Below are positions 56,397-64,000 of a stretch of DNA of 64,000 nucleotides, piece by piece. The notes under the pieces were generated by a model. It saw nothing but the letters and a program-made list of their open reading frames with translations. It had not been told where the DNA came from and did not search any database. Both the position numbers and the translations under genes were made by a program. This DNA is from an archaeon (GTDB lineage: Archaea; Asgardarchaeota; Thorarchaeia; Thorarchaeales; Thorarchaeaceae): contig JAJRWI010000042.1 in assembly GCA_024276825.1 (NCBI GenBank), forward strand, positions 1-64,000. Direction: 5' to 3'. The first letter of the stretch is position 1. Each line of letters starts with the position of its first letter.

Positions 56397-57299
56397 TTAT
56401 TCTTCTTTTGGAATAAAAGTGACTGAATTGAACATCTCATTTAATTCATTCTTAAGATGTTGCTTGGCAATGCCTGTAAAGAGGACTACTTCTTTGAGTT
56501 GTGTCACATAACCCAGGGCGTCAAATTTAAAGAGTTCAGGATTTTTAGGAGCAAGTCCAGAACGATATTCGAATTCATTTCCCTCAAGATTCAATGATTC
56601 CACCGTATCAGATTCAATCATCATAGATCTCATGATATTGGCAAATTGTTCTCTTTCCGAGTCATCTTTTACTGAAACTGATCTAATAATTAGTATTGAA
56701 TCATTAGTAGGATGTCTATATTCACCATGAGTATATGTTGATATCATAATTATCGATGGAAAGAAAGACCGTTGATTCTTGAAGTCAATGTGAACCATAT
56801 GAGGAAACCATCTGAGTGAGTCAGGTTTTGCGAGTCTATCTTCAACCTTCATTTGGAAGTAGTACCTCTTTGAAAAAGAGCCAATTGTGAGCGCCAAGGC
56901 AATTTTAGCAATTTTCTTGATAGTAGCCTTTGCACTCGGTTCTTCTTTCACTTTGAGCCCAAATTCAATCTCATAGTCACCCGCGTCTGTAGTTGTATGT
57001 GTGACTATTGGAAGAAGCATCATTGCCTGTGCATTTGGCTTAATAGTGGACTGTAATGTTTTGCTTGGTCCTACCCAGAAGTTGTTTGGAGCTGCATCCA
57101 TACACTCGAAGATCCTCCCTCCAATGAGTCCCTTCTTTTTTATGGCAGTTATGCCAATGGTAGGAGTGAGATTCTTTTGTGTGGGATTAAAGAACTCGAA
57201 TATCAGCACAGATTCTTGGCCCTTATTGACCTTCCAAGGCAATATGCTAGCTTTGTAGCGTATTCCTTCAGGTCCCTTCTTATATTCTCTTAAATTCAT
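56397..57299 (-). CDS. Beta-rich protein of unknown function
   Basis: 300 residues, rich in beta strands (GQESVLIFEFFNPTQKNLTP, GDYEIEFGLKVKE, SIIMISTYTHGEYR), with the layout of an Ig-like or arrestin-like sandwich in the N-terminal half. A hydrophobic helix (KIAKIALALTIGSF) in the middle could touch a membrane. AT-rich relative to neighbours. No family recognised; flanked by the histone-like gene and SurE. Confidence 0.6.
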   Translation of the reverse strand: MNLREYKKGPEGIRYKASILPWKVNKGQESVLIFEFFNPTQKNLTPTIGITAIKKKGLIGGRIFECMDAAPNNFWVGPSKTLQSTIKPNAQAMMLLPIVTHTTTDAGDYEIEFGLKVKEEPSAKATIKKIAKIALALTIGSFSKRYYFQMKVEDRLAKPDSLRWFPHMVHIDFKNQRSFFPSIIMISTYTHGEYRHPTNDSILIIRSVSVKDDSEREQFANIMRSMMIESDTVESLNLEGNEFEYRSGLAPKNPELFKFDALGYVTQLKEVVLFTGIAKQHLKNELNEMFNSVTFIPKEE

Positions 57300-57516
57300 A
57301 AATATCCCCCGCTTATTTTGTTGTTTTTATTTTATAATAGTTATAGAAAAAATATCCAGAATAATTATTAAGGATGATAAGAACCAGTGCTCAGAATGGA
57401 TTATTGCTATTATCATCGAGTTGCTAGAGTTACTAGATTCAAAAAGTGGTTTTCACTATATCGTCATTCTTATTATTGCTTCATCTGGATTATCAGTTAA
57501 TAATGGGGTCATATTA

Positions 57517-58296
57517 ATGAAGCAAATTGTAATGACTAATGACGATGGGCATTCAAGTAAGGGACTCACGGCACTTGCTAAACAGCTCGCGAAAAAGTAT
57601 AGGGTGACCATTGTGGTTCCAAATAGTCAAAGAAGCGCAACTGGTAAGGCCCTAACACTTAATCAACCACTTCGCATTTATGATCGTGGCAAGGTAGATG
57701 GTTATCAGTTGATCACTCATGATGGCACTCCAGCAGACTCTGTGATTCTGGCAAAGGAGTTTGTTGACAGCATTGACTTTTTTGTGTCAGGAATCAACAT
57801 GGGAGCTAATCTCGGTTATCAAAGTATGGCAACCAGTGGTACAGTAGGTGCAATAGTAGAGGCAGCAATCATGGGATATCGGGGAATTGCAGTATCCCGC
57901 GTAGTAAATACACATCAGTGGTTTCATTATTCAGACTCAAACAGAGATTACAGTCGTGAGATTGAGGTGACAACTGAAATAATTGACAAAATAATTGAGT
58001 TCGGACTGCCGGCTGGTATTGATGCCTTGAATATCAACTTCCCATGTGATGTGTTGGATACAAGTAGGATCGTTGTCACTAGGCCAATACGTGCAAGAAT
58101 GCATAACACGTTAGACAAGCGGATTGACCCCAATGGTAGTCCCTATTACTGGATTGAAGGTCATGAGAATGATCCAGAACCCGGAACAGATGCCTTTGAA
58201 GTATTGAAAAATGGAAATATAGCTGTTTCTCCAATAGTCATTGACTATGTAAGCGATGCCATTCTTGAGTCATTAGGAGCCTTTATTGATAGATAA
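57517..58296 (+). CDS. surE: SurE 5'-nucleotidase
   Basis: 259 residues from ATG at 57517 (MKQIVMTNDDGHSSKGL); upstream residues in the frame from 57421 are not SurE-like. Conserved TNDDG metal site, SATGKALTL, GTPADSVILA, SGINMGANLGYQSMATSGTV and ALNINFP. It removes phosphate from nucleoside monophosphates, metal-dependent. Confidence 0.92.
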   Translation: MKQIVMTNDDGHSSKGLTALAKQLAKKYRVTIVVPNSQRSATGKALTLNQPLRIYDRGKVDGYQLITHDGTPADSVILAKEFVDSIDFFVSGINMGANLGYQSMATSGTVGAIVEAAIMGYRGIAVSRVVNTHQWFHYSDSNRDYSREIEVTTEIIDKIIEFGLPAGIDALNINFPCDVLDTSRIVVTRPIRARMHNTLDKRIDPNGSPYYWIEGHENDPEPGTDAFEVLKNGNIAVSPIVIDYVSDAILESLGAFIDR

Positions 58297-58317
58297 TCAA
58301 GGAATTCATTAGCACCA

Positions 58318-58500
58318 TCAATGATAATGTGATTCCTTGCCATTCAAAGGCGTCATTCTTCCGAAAACGCGCTGAACCAATTCATTTAGTGTGGGATGAG
58401 TGTGGATTGTCTTAAACATTGGAATGAATGTCCTATCGCCAGCATACAAGAGGTCGGGTTGAGATAGATGGGCAGAGCTTGAATAAAGTTGGACACTTGT
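58318..58500 (-). pseudogene. Remnant of a flavoprotein disulfide reductase (Lpd/MerA-like) C-terminus
   Basis: On the minus strand a frame without a start reads SSSAHLSQPDLLYAGDRTFI, then MFKTIHTHPTLNELVQRVFG and ends GKESHYH at a TGA (58318). The TIHTHPTLNELV stretch is the dimerisation-domain signature of dihydrolipoamide-dehydrogenase and mercuric-reductase type proteins. Nothing coding joins it upstream, so it is a decayed tail or transferred fragment. The rest of this gap (58501-58710) is AT-rich with no gene I can see. Confidence 0.6.
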
Positions 58501-58710
58501 AAAACAAATAGCTGATTAAAAGTCTGAATTAATGCAAGTTTGGTAGTTCTCATGTAAGATTCGCTCTTAAAATGTGCCCAGTGCCATTTTGTGGGGGGAC
58601 AGGACTCAAATGTTCAAGCTCGCCCAATTAATAATAAACAGTAGACTAAGTTATATTGATAAATCCAGATATGGATATATAGGGGATATTAAACTGATGC
58701 TTTCATATCA

Positions 58711-59742
58711 TCACTTGTGTTTGAGACCTGTCCACAATGCATCAGTTTCTGGTCGTGGCAGTAATGAAGATTGTGAGTCCTTGATGAGTAGTCGTCTTGC
58801 TGGGTCATTAATGGTCTTCCCAATCACAGTTGCATCAACGCCTGACCTTGTGATGGCATCAATCACCTCATCAACCTTGGAATGACTACAAGTCAGTAGC
58901 ATAGTCCCACTTGATATCAGACTATAGACATCTACTTCAAGAGCATCACATATCTTGCTAGTCACAGGATGAATAGGTATCATATCATGATTAATCTTGC
59001 AACCCACATTGCTTGCATCACAAATCTCATGAATGCCCCCAAATACTCCTCCCTCAGTAGGATCATGCATCGCAGTCACATAGCCTGTTTCAAAAGCGGC
59101 AATGCCTTCAGCAACGACACTGATTTGAAACCGCATCTGCTGGGCTTGATAGAGAACATCATCAGGCACCTTTCCATGAAGATAGGAACTACATTCGGTG
59201 GCCAAGATTGAAGTCCCCTCAATAGCAGCAGTTTTTGTCATGATTATTGCATCACCTGGCTGTGCTCCAGAAGAGGTGACATATTTGCCATGTTTGGTCA
59301 ACCCATGCATGATTCCAACAATTATCGGGTGTGAAACCGCCTCAGTTATCTCAGTATGGCCTCCCACTACAGCGATGCCAAGTGATCTTGCAGCCTCATC
59401 TATCTGCAACATTATTCTTTCAAGGTCTTTAGAGGTAGAGCCATCAGGGAGAAGTATTGATGCAAGAAACCATCGAGGGCGTACGCCAAAGGTAGCAATA
59501 TCATTGGCATTGATATGAACTGCAAGCCAGCCAACATCCTCAATTGACCCCGTGATTGGATCGGTGCTTGCAATGAGATCCTTATCGCCAATCCTGATGA
59601 CAGATGCATCCTGACCTATTTCTGGACCGATGATCACATCCGAGTCGCTAGCACCAAGGTTCTTGAAGACTATCCGTGTCAATATTTCTGGAGGGACTTT
59701 TCCTGGCTTCAATTGAACATGCTCCATTGGTTTGGTGCGCAT
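58711..59742 (-). CDS. AIR-synthase-related protein (PurM/HypE-like)
   Basis: About 343 residues from ATG at 59742 (MRTKPMEHVQLKPGKVPPEI); ATG 59727 also fits and a GTG at 59883 overlapping the upstream stop would add 47 unlike residues. Family signatures: GQDASVIRIGDKDLIASTDP, GWLAVHINANDIATFGVRPR, VGGHTEITEAV, MHDPTEGGVFGGIHEI. The group uses ATP to activate an amide, acid or selenium-like group; HypE, ThiL and SelD are relatives. Exact substrate is unknown, and there is no HypE-type C-terminal Cys. Confidence 0.8.
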   Translation of the reverse strand: MRTKPMEHVQLKPGKVPPEILTRIVFKNLGASDSDVIIGPEIGQDASVIRIGDKDLIASTDPITGSIEDVGWLAVHINANDIATFGVRPRWFLASILLPDGSTSKDLERIMLQIDEAARSLGIAVVGGHTEITEAVSHPIIVGIMHGLTKHGKYVTSSGAQPGDAIIMTKTAAIEGTSILATECSSYLHGKVPDDVLYQAQQMRFQISVVAEGIAAFETGYVTAMHDPTEGGVFGGIHEICDASNVGCKINHDMIPIHPVTSKICDALEVDVYSLISSGTMLLTCSHSKVDEVIDAITRSGVDATVIGKTINDPARRLLIKDSQSSLLPRPETDALWTGLKHK

Positions 59743-59879
59743 GGGTCCTGTTGCTGATGCATGAAAAGACAATTCATTGACACCCAGACTGGGCTCTCCT
59801 TGCTCACTATGACACCAGCCATTTGTTCCCATGCGCCGCTGGATTAAGAACAGTATCCGCATATAACGGATTTCATGAG

Positions 59880-61307
59880 TCACCTTGCAAGATATTCTTC
59901 TGCGGCCTTTAGGGTTGCAGGATCGATTTTTCTGACTGCTTGTGTCGAAGCGATAAACTCTGACAGGACCGAGTTCATCTTCATGACCTCATTGGCAAGA
60001 TAGGTTCTTCCACCGGCAATTGAAGCAATGAGATAGGAAGAGAATGACTCACGAAACTTTGGAACAGAGAGTATTGTTTCTACAACTGATGAGAAACCAT
60101 CCTTTTTCATTCTTAGAAATGTTGCAAGCTCTAGCGCATCATGGTAGGGCCTCTTGAGAAGCTTTACCCAATGAATCTGTCCAGTGTTTACATTTATCGT
60201 CACTAGTCTTATTCCATTCTTCTTAACAAGACGAGCAGCTTTGACAAGGTCTCGCACGGGTGTGAATTGAGCATGGCCTGGACCCACAGACTGAGCAAGA
60301 GGTATGTTTGGTGCAAAGTCGGAAACCATAATTAACAAGGGTTCAATATTCTTGTTTCTCATCCTCTCACGACGAACAGTTTCTATTGCCTTCATAATGC
60401 CCTCTGCAAGAGGTGTGAGACCAGAAATCCGCAGTCGAGCCAAACCCCTATAGAGCTTGTTCCAGTTAGTCGTTGGAGTCTGAACTTCAATCGCACCACT
60501 GTCCTTGAATGCAATAATCCCTACACGATCCTTTGTTCCACGGGTTTCGTGCTCGATGCGGCCAATTATCTTTCGGACCTCTTTCATATAGCCCTTCATT
60601 GACAAGCTGACATCTATTATCAGAATGATTGTGAGCGGTGTCTTTCCTGCAAACACTTTCTCACGTATATCGCTTGGCTTAATCTGAATCCTGCTACCGG
60701 GAACAAACTTTCCAGATCTTGCCACTGCCGCCATAACAGTTGCGTGAACATCAATACTTGAGGCCTCGCCAGTCGGTTGACGAGATCTGAATGGCCGCCC
60801 ATGTGTACTATCGGTTGATACCATTGAACCTAGGGATCTCGAACTTGTGCTTCTGTCGATCCAGCCGCCAGATGAAACTCGAGACTTGACCATTGCTCGA
60901 ACCCGCAGCTCATCTAAGTCGAATAGTTCCTCACCAGAATCGAGGTCAGGAAGCTTTACAAAGAATCCAGAGTCGATAGTCAGAGGATCACGAATGTCAG
61001 ACTTGGAGCCATAGAGCTTAGACTCGGGCTTGGACTCGTATCTTCGAGTAGCAGTGCCCCATTCGTCCCCAGGCTCTGGTTTAGCACGGCCAGAATCCAC
61101 AGTATCGATACCGGCAGCGGGTCCAGAAACCCGTTTCATCATTATGCGAAGCCAGTACTTGATGAGTTTATAGATAAATGGAATATATACTATCGTATTG
61201 ATTATTAGAATTGGCAATGGAGGCAAAATTCCTATAGAAGCACCAAGCAACACATTGAGGGGAGAGAAGAATATCCATGAGATATATGTAAATGCCACAA
61301 TCAACAT
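59880..61307 (-). CDS. Membrane-anchored VWA-domain protein, BchD-like partner of the AAA+ ATPase
   Basis: 475 residues. Two N-terminal membrane segments (LIVAFTYISWIFFSPLNVLL; PLPILIINTIVYIPF) precede a long disordered, Ser/Asp-rich part and then a von Willebrand A domain with the MIDAS motif IILIIDVSLSMKG, LTPLAEGIMKAI and LLIMVSDFAPN. With the ATPase encoded 53 bases upstream it forms the chelatase-type (BchI/BchD) AAA-VWA pair. Genes for the porphyrin-binding BchH subunit are not visible here. Confidence 0.8.
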   Translation of the reverse strand: MLIVAFTYISWIFFSPLNVLLGASIGILPPLPILIINTIVYIPFIYKLIKYWLRIMMKRVSGPAAGIDTVDSGRAKPEPGDEWGTATRRYESKPESKLYGSKSDIRDPLTIDSGFFVKLPDLDSGEELFDLDELRVRAMVKSRVSSGGWIDRSTSSRSLGSMVSTDSTHGRPFRSRQPTGEASSIDVHATVMAAVARSGKFVPGSRIQIKPSDIREKVFAGKTPLTIILIIDVSLSMKGYMKEVRKIIGRIEHETRGTKDRVGIIAFKDSGAIEVQTPTTNWNKLYRGLARLRISGLTPLAEGIMKAIETVRRERMRNKNIEPLLIMVSDFAPNIPLAQSVGPGHAQFTPVRDLVKAARLVKKNGIRLVTINVNTGQIHWVKLLKRPYHDALELATFLRMKKDGFSSVVETILSVPKFRESFSSYLIASIAGGRTYLANEVMKMNSVLSEFIASTQAVRKIDPATLKAAEEYLAR

Positions 61308-61360
61308 GATTGAGATTATTGTCCCTTTTATGGGATTGCCACGGGGCTTTCTGACATTAC

Positions 61361-62575
61361 TTACCTTTTTTTTTTACCCTTCTGATCTCCCCACTGGGCA
61401 AAAGTGTCCTGTCGACCAAACGAACCACCACTATAACGAGTCCCACTGCCCGCCTCTTCAGATTCGTCATCCTTGTCTTTCGGAACCTCTGTGGGCGACT
61501 TTCGCTTGGTCTTCTTCTTCGAGAGTTCAGCAGCCTTCACAATAGCTGTCTCAATCTCACTGGGGGCAGGAGGTTCCAATAGTCCACCACGTCGTGTTCG
61601 ATGACTGAGAGTCAACTGGGCGGCCAGCTTCATGTCCTCCAGAGAGACCTCAGTCCTGCCCTCAAAAGCAGCCATTGTGATTGAGGTCTTGCTGATTATT
61701 ATATCGGGCCTTACGCCATCCACCTCAAGAGCATCACATGCCATAGCAATCGCATGCAACTTGTCTTCTGGAAGCATCACATTGGGCAATATCTCACGAG
61801 CTTTGACTATTCTGTTCCGAAGATGTTCCTGTTCTTCAGCCCATTTCTCCCTGAACTCTAGTGGGTTCTGTTCAAAGTTCAAGTTGCGTCTGACAAGTTC
61901 CATCCTATCCTCAATCGTGAGGTTTCTGCCAACAGCGACATGAAGTGGAAACCTATCCAGCAATTGTGGTCTGAGCTCCCCCTCTTCAGGATTCATTGTA
62001 CCAATCAGAATGAAGTCGGAGGGATGCGAAATTGAGATACCCTCACGTTCGATAACATTGAACTTTGTAGCAGCAGCATCCAGAAGGTCATCAACCAAGT
62101 GATCGGGTAAAAGGTTCACCTCATCCACATATAGAACATTCTGATGGGCCTCAGCCAGAATGCCAGGCTTTAAGGCTTGAATACCTTCTTGCAAGACACG
62201 TTCAATATCAATCGACCCAATGAGCCGGTCCTCAGTTGTCGACAGGGGAAGATTAACAACACGCATCTTCCTTCTGACAACTTTCAGTTCCTCACCCGCA
62301 TGCTTGCGTCTCTTGCAGTCCTCACACATCATCTCTTCATGATAGGGATTGCATCCAAACTTGCACCCCTCGACAACATCGACCTCAGGAAGCAGATCAG
62401 CAAGGGCACGCACTACGGTTGTCTTTCCAGTCCCTTTGGGTCCGGATATCAGCACGCCACCAATTCGGGGATTTATCCCATTCAGAATCAGGGCAAGTTT
62501 GAGCCGTTCAAGGTCAACCACAGCACTAAAGGGCAAGACAACACGTGACGCTTCAGTCAAGTTCATTCGTCCCAT
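61361..62575 (-). CDS. BchI-like AAA+ ATPase of the magnesium-chelatase family
   Basis: 404 residues. Walker [19 protein letters not shown], an insert with four Cys and a Lys-rich patch ([20 protein letters not shown]), then [14 protein letters not shown], Walker [21 protein letters not shown] and the sensor [19 protein letters not shown] with RFPLHV. This is the ChlI/BchI hexameric motor. A C-terminal tail ([15 protein letters not shown]-rich end) follows. It works with the VWA partner, probably on a protein or a metal-chelation target; not necessarily chlorophyll. Confidence 0.85.
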   Translation of the reverse strand: MGRMNLTEASRVVLPFSAVVDLERLKLALILNGINPRIGGVLISGPKGTGKTTVVRALADLLPEVDVVEGCKFGCNPYHEEMMCEDCKRRKHAGEELKVVRRKMRVVNLPLSTTEDRLIGSIDIERVLQEGIQALKPGILAEAHQNVLYVDEVNLLPDHLVDDLLDAAATKFNVIEREGISISHPSDFILIGTMNPEEGELRPQLLDRFPLHVAVGRNLTIEDRMELVRRNLNFEQNPLEFREKWAEEQEHLRNRIVKAREILPNVMLPEDKLHAIAMACDALEVDGVRPDIIISKTSITMAAFEGRTEVSLEDMKLAAQLTLSHRTRRGGLLEPPAPSEIETAIVKAAELSKKKTKRKSPTEVPKDKDDESEEAGSGTRYSGGSFGRQDTFAQWGDQKGKKKR

Positions 62576-62631
62576 CGCAATTATTGACTAAATTACACAT
62601 AATTTCACAAATAAACATGAGGTTCTTCGCG

Positions 62632-62645
62632 ATTATTATATAAAC
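62632..62645 (+). promoter_or_regulatory. TATA-like element before thrC
   Basis: attattatataaac lies about 75 bases before the thrC ATG, between the divergent AAA+ gene and thrC. A ribosome site GGAGAT sits seven bases before ATG. Confidence 0.35.
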
Positions 62646-62716
62646 AATTAAACAAAACGGCTTATTATGAATAATACATAAGGGAGTGATGCATCTAATA
62701 CTATGGAGATAATCAA

Positions 62717-63883
62717 ATGCTCTCGTATCTCACTCATATTGAATGCCCACGCTGCAGCAGAAAATTCACCCATAATCAAAAAGTGTCAGTGTGCCTGTGT
62801 GGTTCGCCGCTATTGGCCCGATATGACCTGAATAGTGTAAGAGAGGTTGTGGACGCGGGCGAGTTTCCATCAAATGTGAACTCAATGTGGAGATATTCGC
62901 AATTGCTCCCTGTCAAGTCGCCTTCATACGTGTTTAGTTTGGGAGAAGGATGGACACCATTAATAATGGCCAGAAGGTTGGGAAAGCATTTGGGACTAAA
63001 GCTCTTACGGATAAAGGATGAGGGAAGAAATCCCACACTATCATTCAAAGATCGCGGTCTTTGCGTTGCAGTTTCGAAACATGTAGAGAGCGGCTCAACA
63101 TCATTCGCCATTCCTTCTGCTGGCAATGCTGCAGTTTCGATGAGCGCTTACTGTGCAACAGCTGGGACTGATGTACATGTGTTCATGCCTGCTGACACCC
63201 CGCTAGGCTTTATCGAGGGTTGTAAGTTCTATGGTGCAAACATCACCCTCGTCGAAGGAAACATTGCTGATGCTGCAAGAATGATGAAAGCACAAAATGG
63301 ATCGTGGACTGATCTCAGTACAACCAAGGAGCCCTACAGAGTTGAGGGAAAAAAGACAATGGCCTTTGAGATTGCTGAGCAGTTGAATTGGAAGGTTCCT
63401 GATGTTATTATATGCCCAACTGGGGGAGGCACATCAATAATCGGCCTTTGGAAGGGCTTTAATGAGCTGGAAGCGATTGGTCTGATTGATGATAAGAAAC
63501 CAAGACTGTATGCTGCACAGTCCGAAGGATGCGCACCTGTAGTGAGAGCATACGAGAAAGACACAGATACAATCGAGCCGTGGCTAAATGGCCAAACAAG
63601 AGCATATGGCCTTAGAGTTCCGAGACCCTTTGCCGACCGTCTTATTATGATTGCAATGAGAAAATCGCACGGGGGAGCTGTGGGTGTTGCAGAGAGTGAG
63701 ATTGACTCATGCAGGCTACTTGCTGCGAGAATGGAAGGCATTGATCTCTGCCCAGAGGGTGCCGTGGGACTAGGAGGATTACGGAATCTAATTGAATCGG
63801 GTCAGATTGATTATAATGAGGATGTGCTCTTGCTCAATACAGGGTCAAGCTGCAGATATGGATTTCCATTAGTTGATGCGTAA
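62717..63883 (+). CDS. thrC: Threonine synthase
   Basis: 388 residues. N-terminal zinc ribbon (ECPRCSRKF, CLCGSP), then the PLP-binding Lys in PTLSFKDRGLCVAV, IPSAGNAAVSMSAYCATAG, TVEGNIADA-like LVEGNIADAARMM, and the glycine-rich phosphate loop PTGGGTSIIGLWKGF. It makes threonine from phosphohomoserine. Confidence 0.93.
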   Translation: MLSYLTHIECPRCSRKFTHNQKVSVCLCGSPLLARYDLNSVREVVDAGEFPSNVNSMWRYSQLLPVKSPSYVFSLGEGWTPLIMARRLGKHLGLKLLRIKDEGRNPTLSFKDRGLCVAVSKHVESGSTSFAIPSAGNAAVSMSAYCATAGTDVHVFMPADTPLGFIEGCKFYGANITLVEGNIADAARMMKAQNGSWTDLSTTKEPYRVEGKKTMAFEIAEQLNWKVPDVIICPTGGGTSIIGLWKGFNELEAIGLIDDKKPRLYAAQSEGCAPVVRAYEKDTDTIEPWLNGQTRAYGLRVPRPFADRLIMIAMRKSHGGAVGVAESEIDSCRLLAARMEGIDLCPEGAVGLGGLRNLIESGQIDYNEDVLLLNTGSSCRYGFPLVDA

Positions 63884-64000
63884 TCACAATGCCCGAATTG
63901 ACCCAATCCAGATTACAAATTGTAATTCTTTAAAACAATTAGTGATTGAATTACAATATGGAATAACAGAGGGGTTTATTATTTTAGCTTGTAATTATTT
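63884..64000 (+). promoter_or_regulatory. Intergenic end with TGTAAT-type inverted repeats
   Basis: No gene is visible. ttaca-aat-tgtaa near 63914-63926 is a near-perfect inverted repeat, with further attaca/tgtaat half-sites near 63952 and 63990. This may be a regulator-binding region for a gene beyond the right edge. Confidence 0.3.

Overview
The window reads as chromosome from an archaeon, most likely an Asgard (Promethearchaeota) lineage. Support: an HMf-type histone, an archaeal GluRS, ribosomal protein eS25, TATA-box promoters, frequent TTG and GTG starts behind GGAGG/GGTGG ribosome sites, and a longin-like domain fused to an Arf/Ras-type small GTPase. The last two features plus the abundant coiled-coil, PH-like and zinc-ribbon proteins point to Asgard; the exact class (for example Thorarchaeia) is a guess. 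I recognised no rRNA, tRNA, CRISPR array, IS element or prophage.

Layout. 1-5.6 kb: most of a giant secreted surface protein (minus strand, C-terminus beyond the left edge). 5.7-9.5 kb: deacetylase-like protein, histone, a broken DsrE gene, ThiI, a flavodoxin-like protein. 9.6-13.3 kb: HyuA/HyuB pair. 13.3-17 kb: a lysine-rich unknown protein, GluRS, a small zinc protein, a membrane hydrolase-like protein. 17.1-19.5 kb: zinc protein, unknown partner and longin-GTPase in one operon. 19.6-24.4 kb: a SHOCT-like coiled-coil protein, eS25 with a Lys-rich repeat tail, an HExxH protein, a sugar nucleotidyltransferase, AlaX. 24.5-30.3 kb: LarB, an M20 peptidase, and two tandem proteins that each fuse a DapA/NAL-type aldolase to a formaldehyde-activating enzyme (Fae) domain. 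30.4-36.8 kb: CutA, two very large helical proteins in one operon, an MBL hydrolase. 36.9-39.7 kb: PP-loop ATPase, GIY-YIG-like protein, PH-like/zinc-ribbon protein. 39.8-45.9 kb: tungsten aldehyde oxidoreductase with its ferredoxin, branched-chain aminotransferase, coiled-coil proteins, glutamate dehydrogenase. 46-48 kb: an AT-rich three-gene operon ending in a HEPN-like protein. 48-56.3 kb: PAC2-like protein, dCTP deaminase, PRPP synthetase-like protein, nucleoside phosphorylase, WecB and a 56-residue histone-like gene. 56.4-63.9 kb: unknown protein, SurE, a flavoprotein remnant, a PurM/HypE-like protein, a BchI/BchD-like AAA+/VWA pair and threonine synthase.

Best candidate for an undescribed system: the DapA-Fae fusion pair at 27427-30305. 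A pyruvate-type aldolase joined to the enzyme that condenses formaldehyde with tetrahydromethanopterin suggests direct hand-over of formaldehyde between an aldol reaction and C1 metabolism. The two Fae halves look complementarily degenerate, so a mixed oligomer is possible. Second is the longin-GTPase operon at 17.1-19.5 kb. All function calls come from reading motifs by eye; no search was run.
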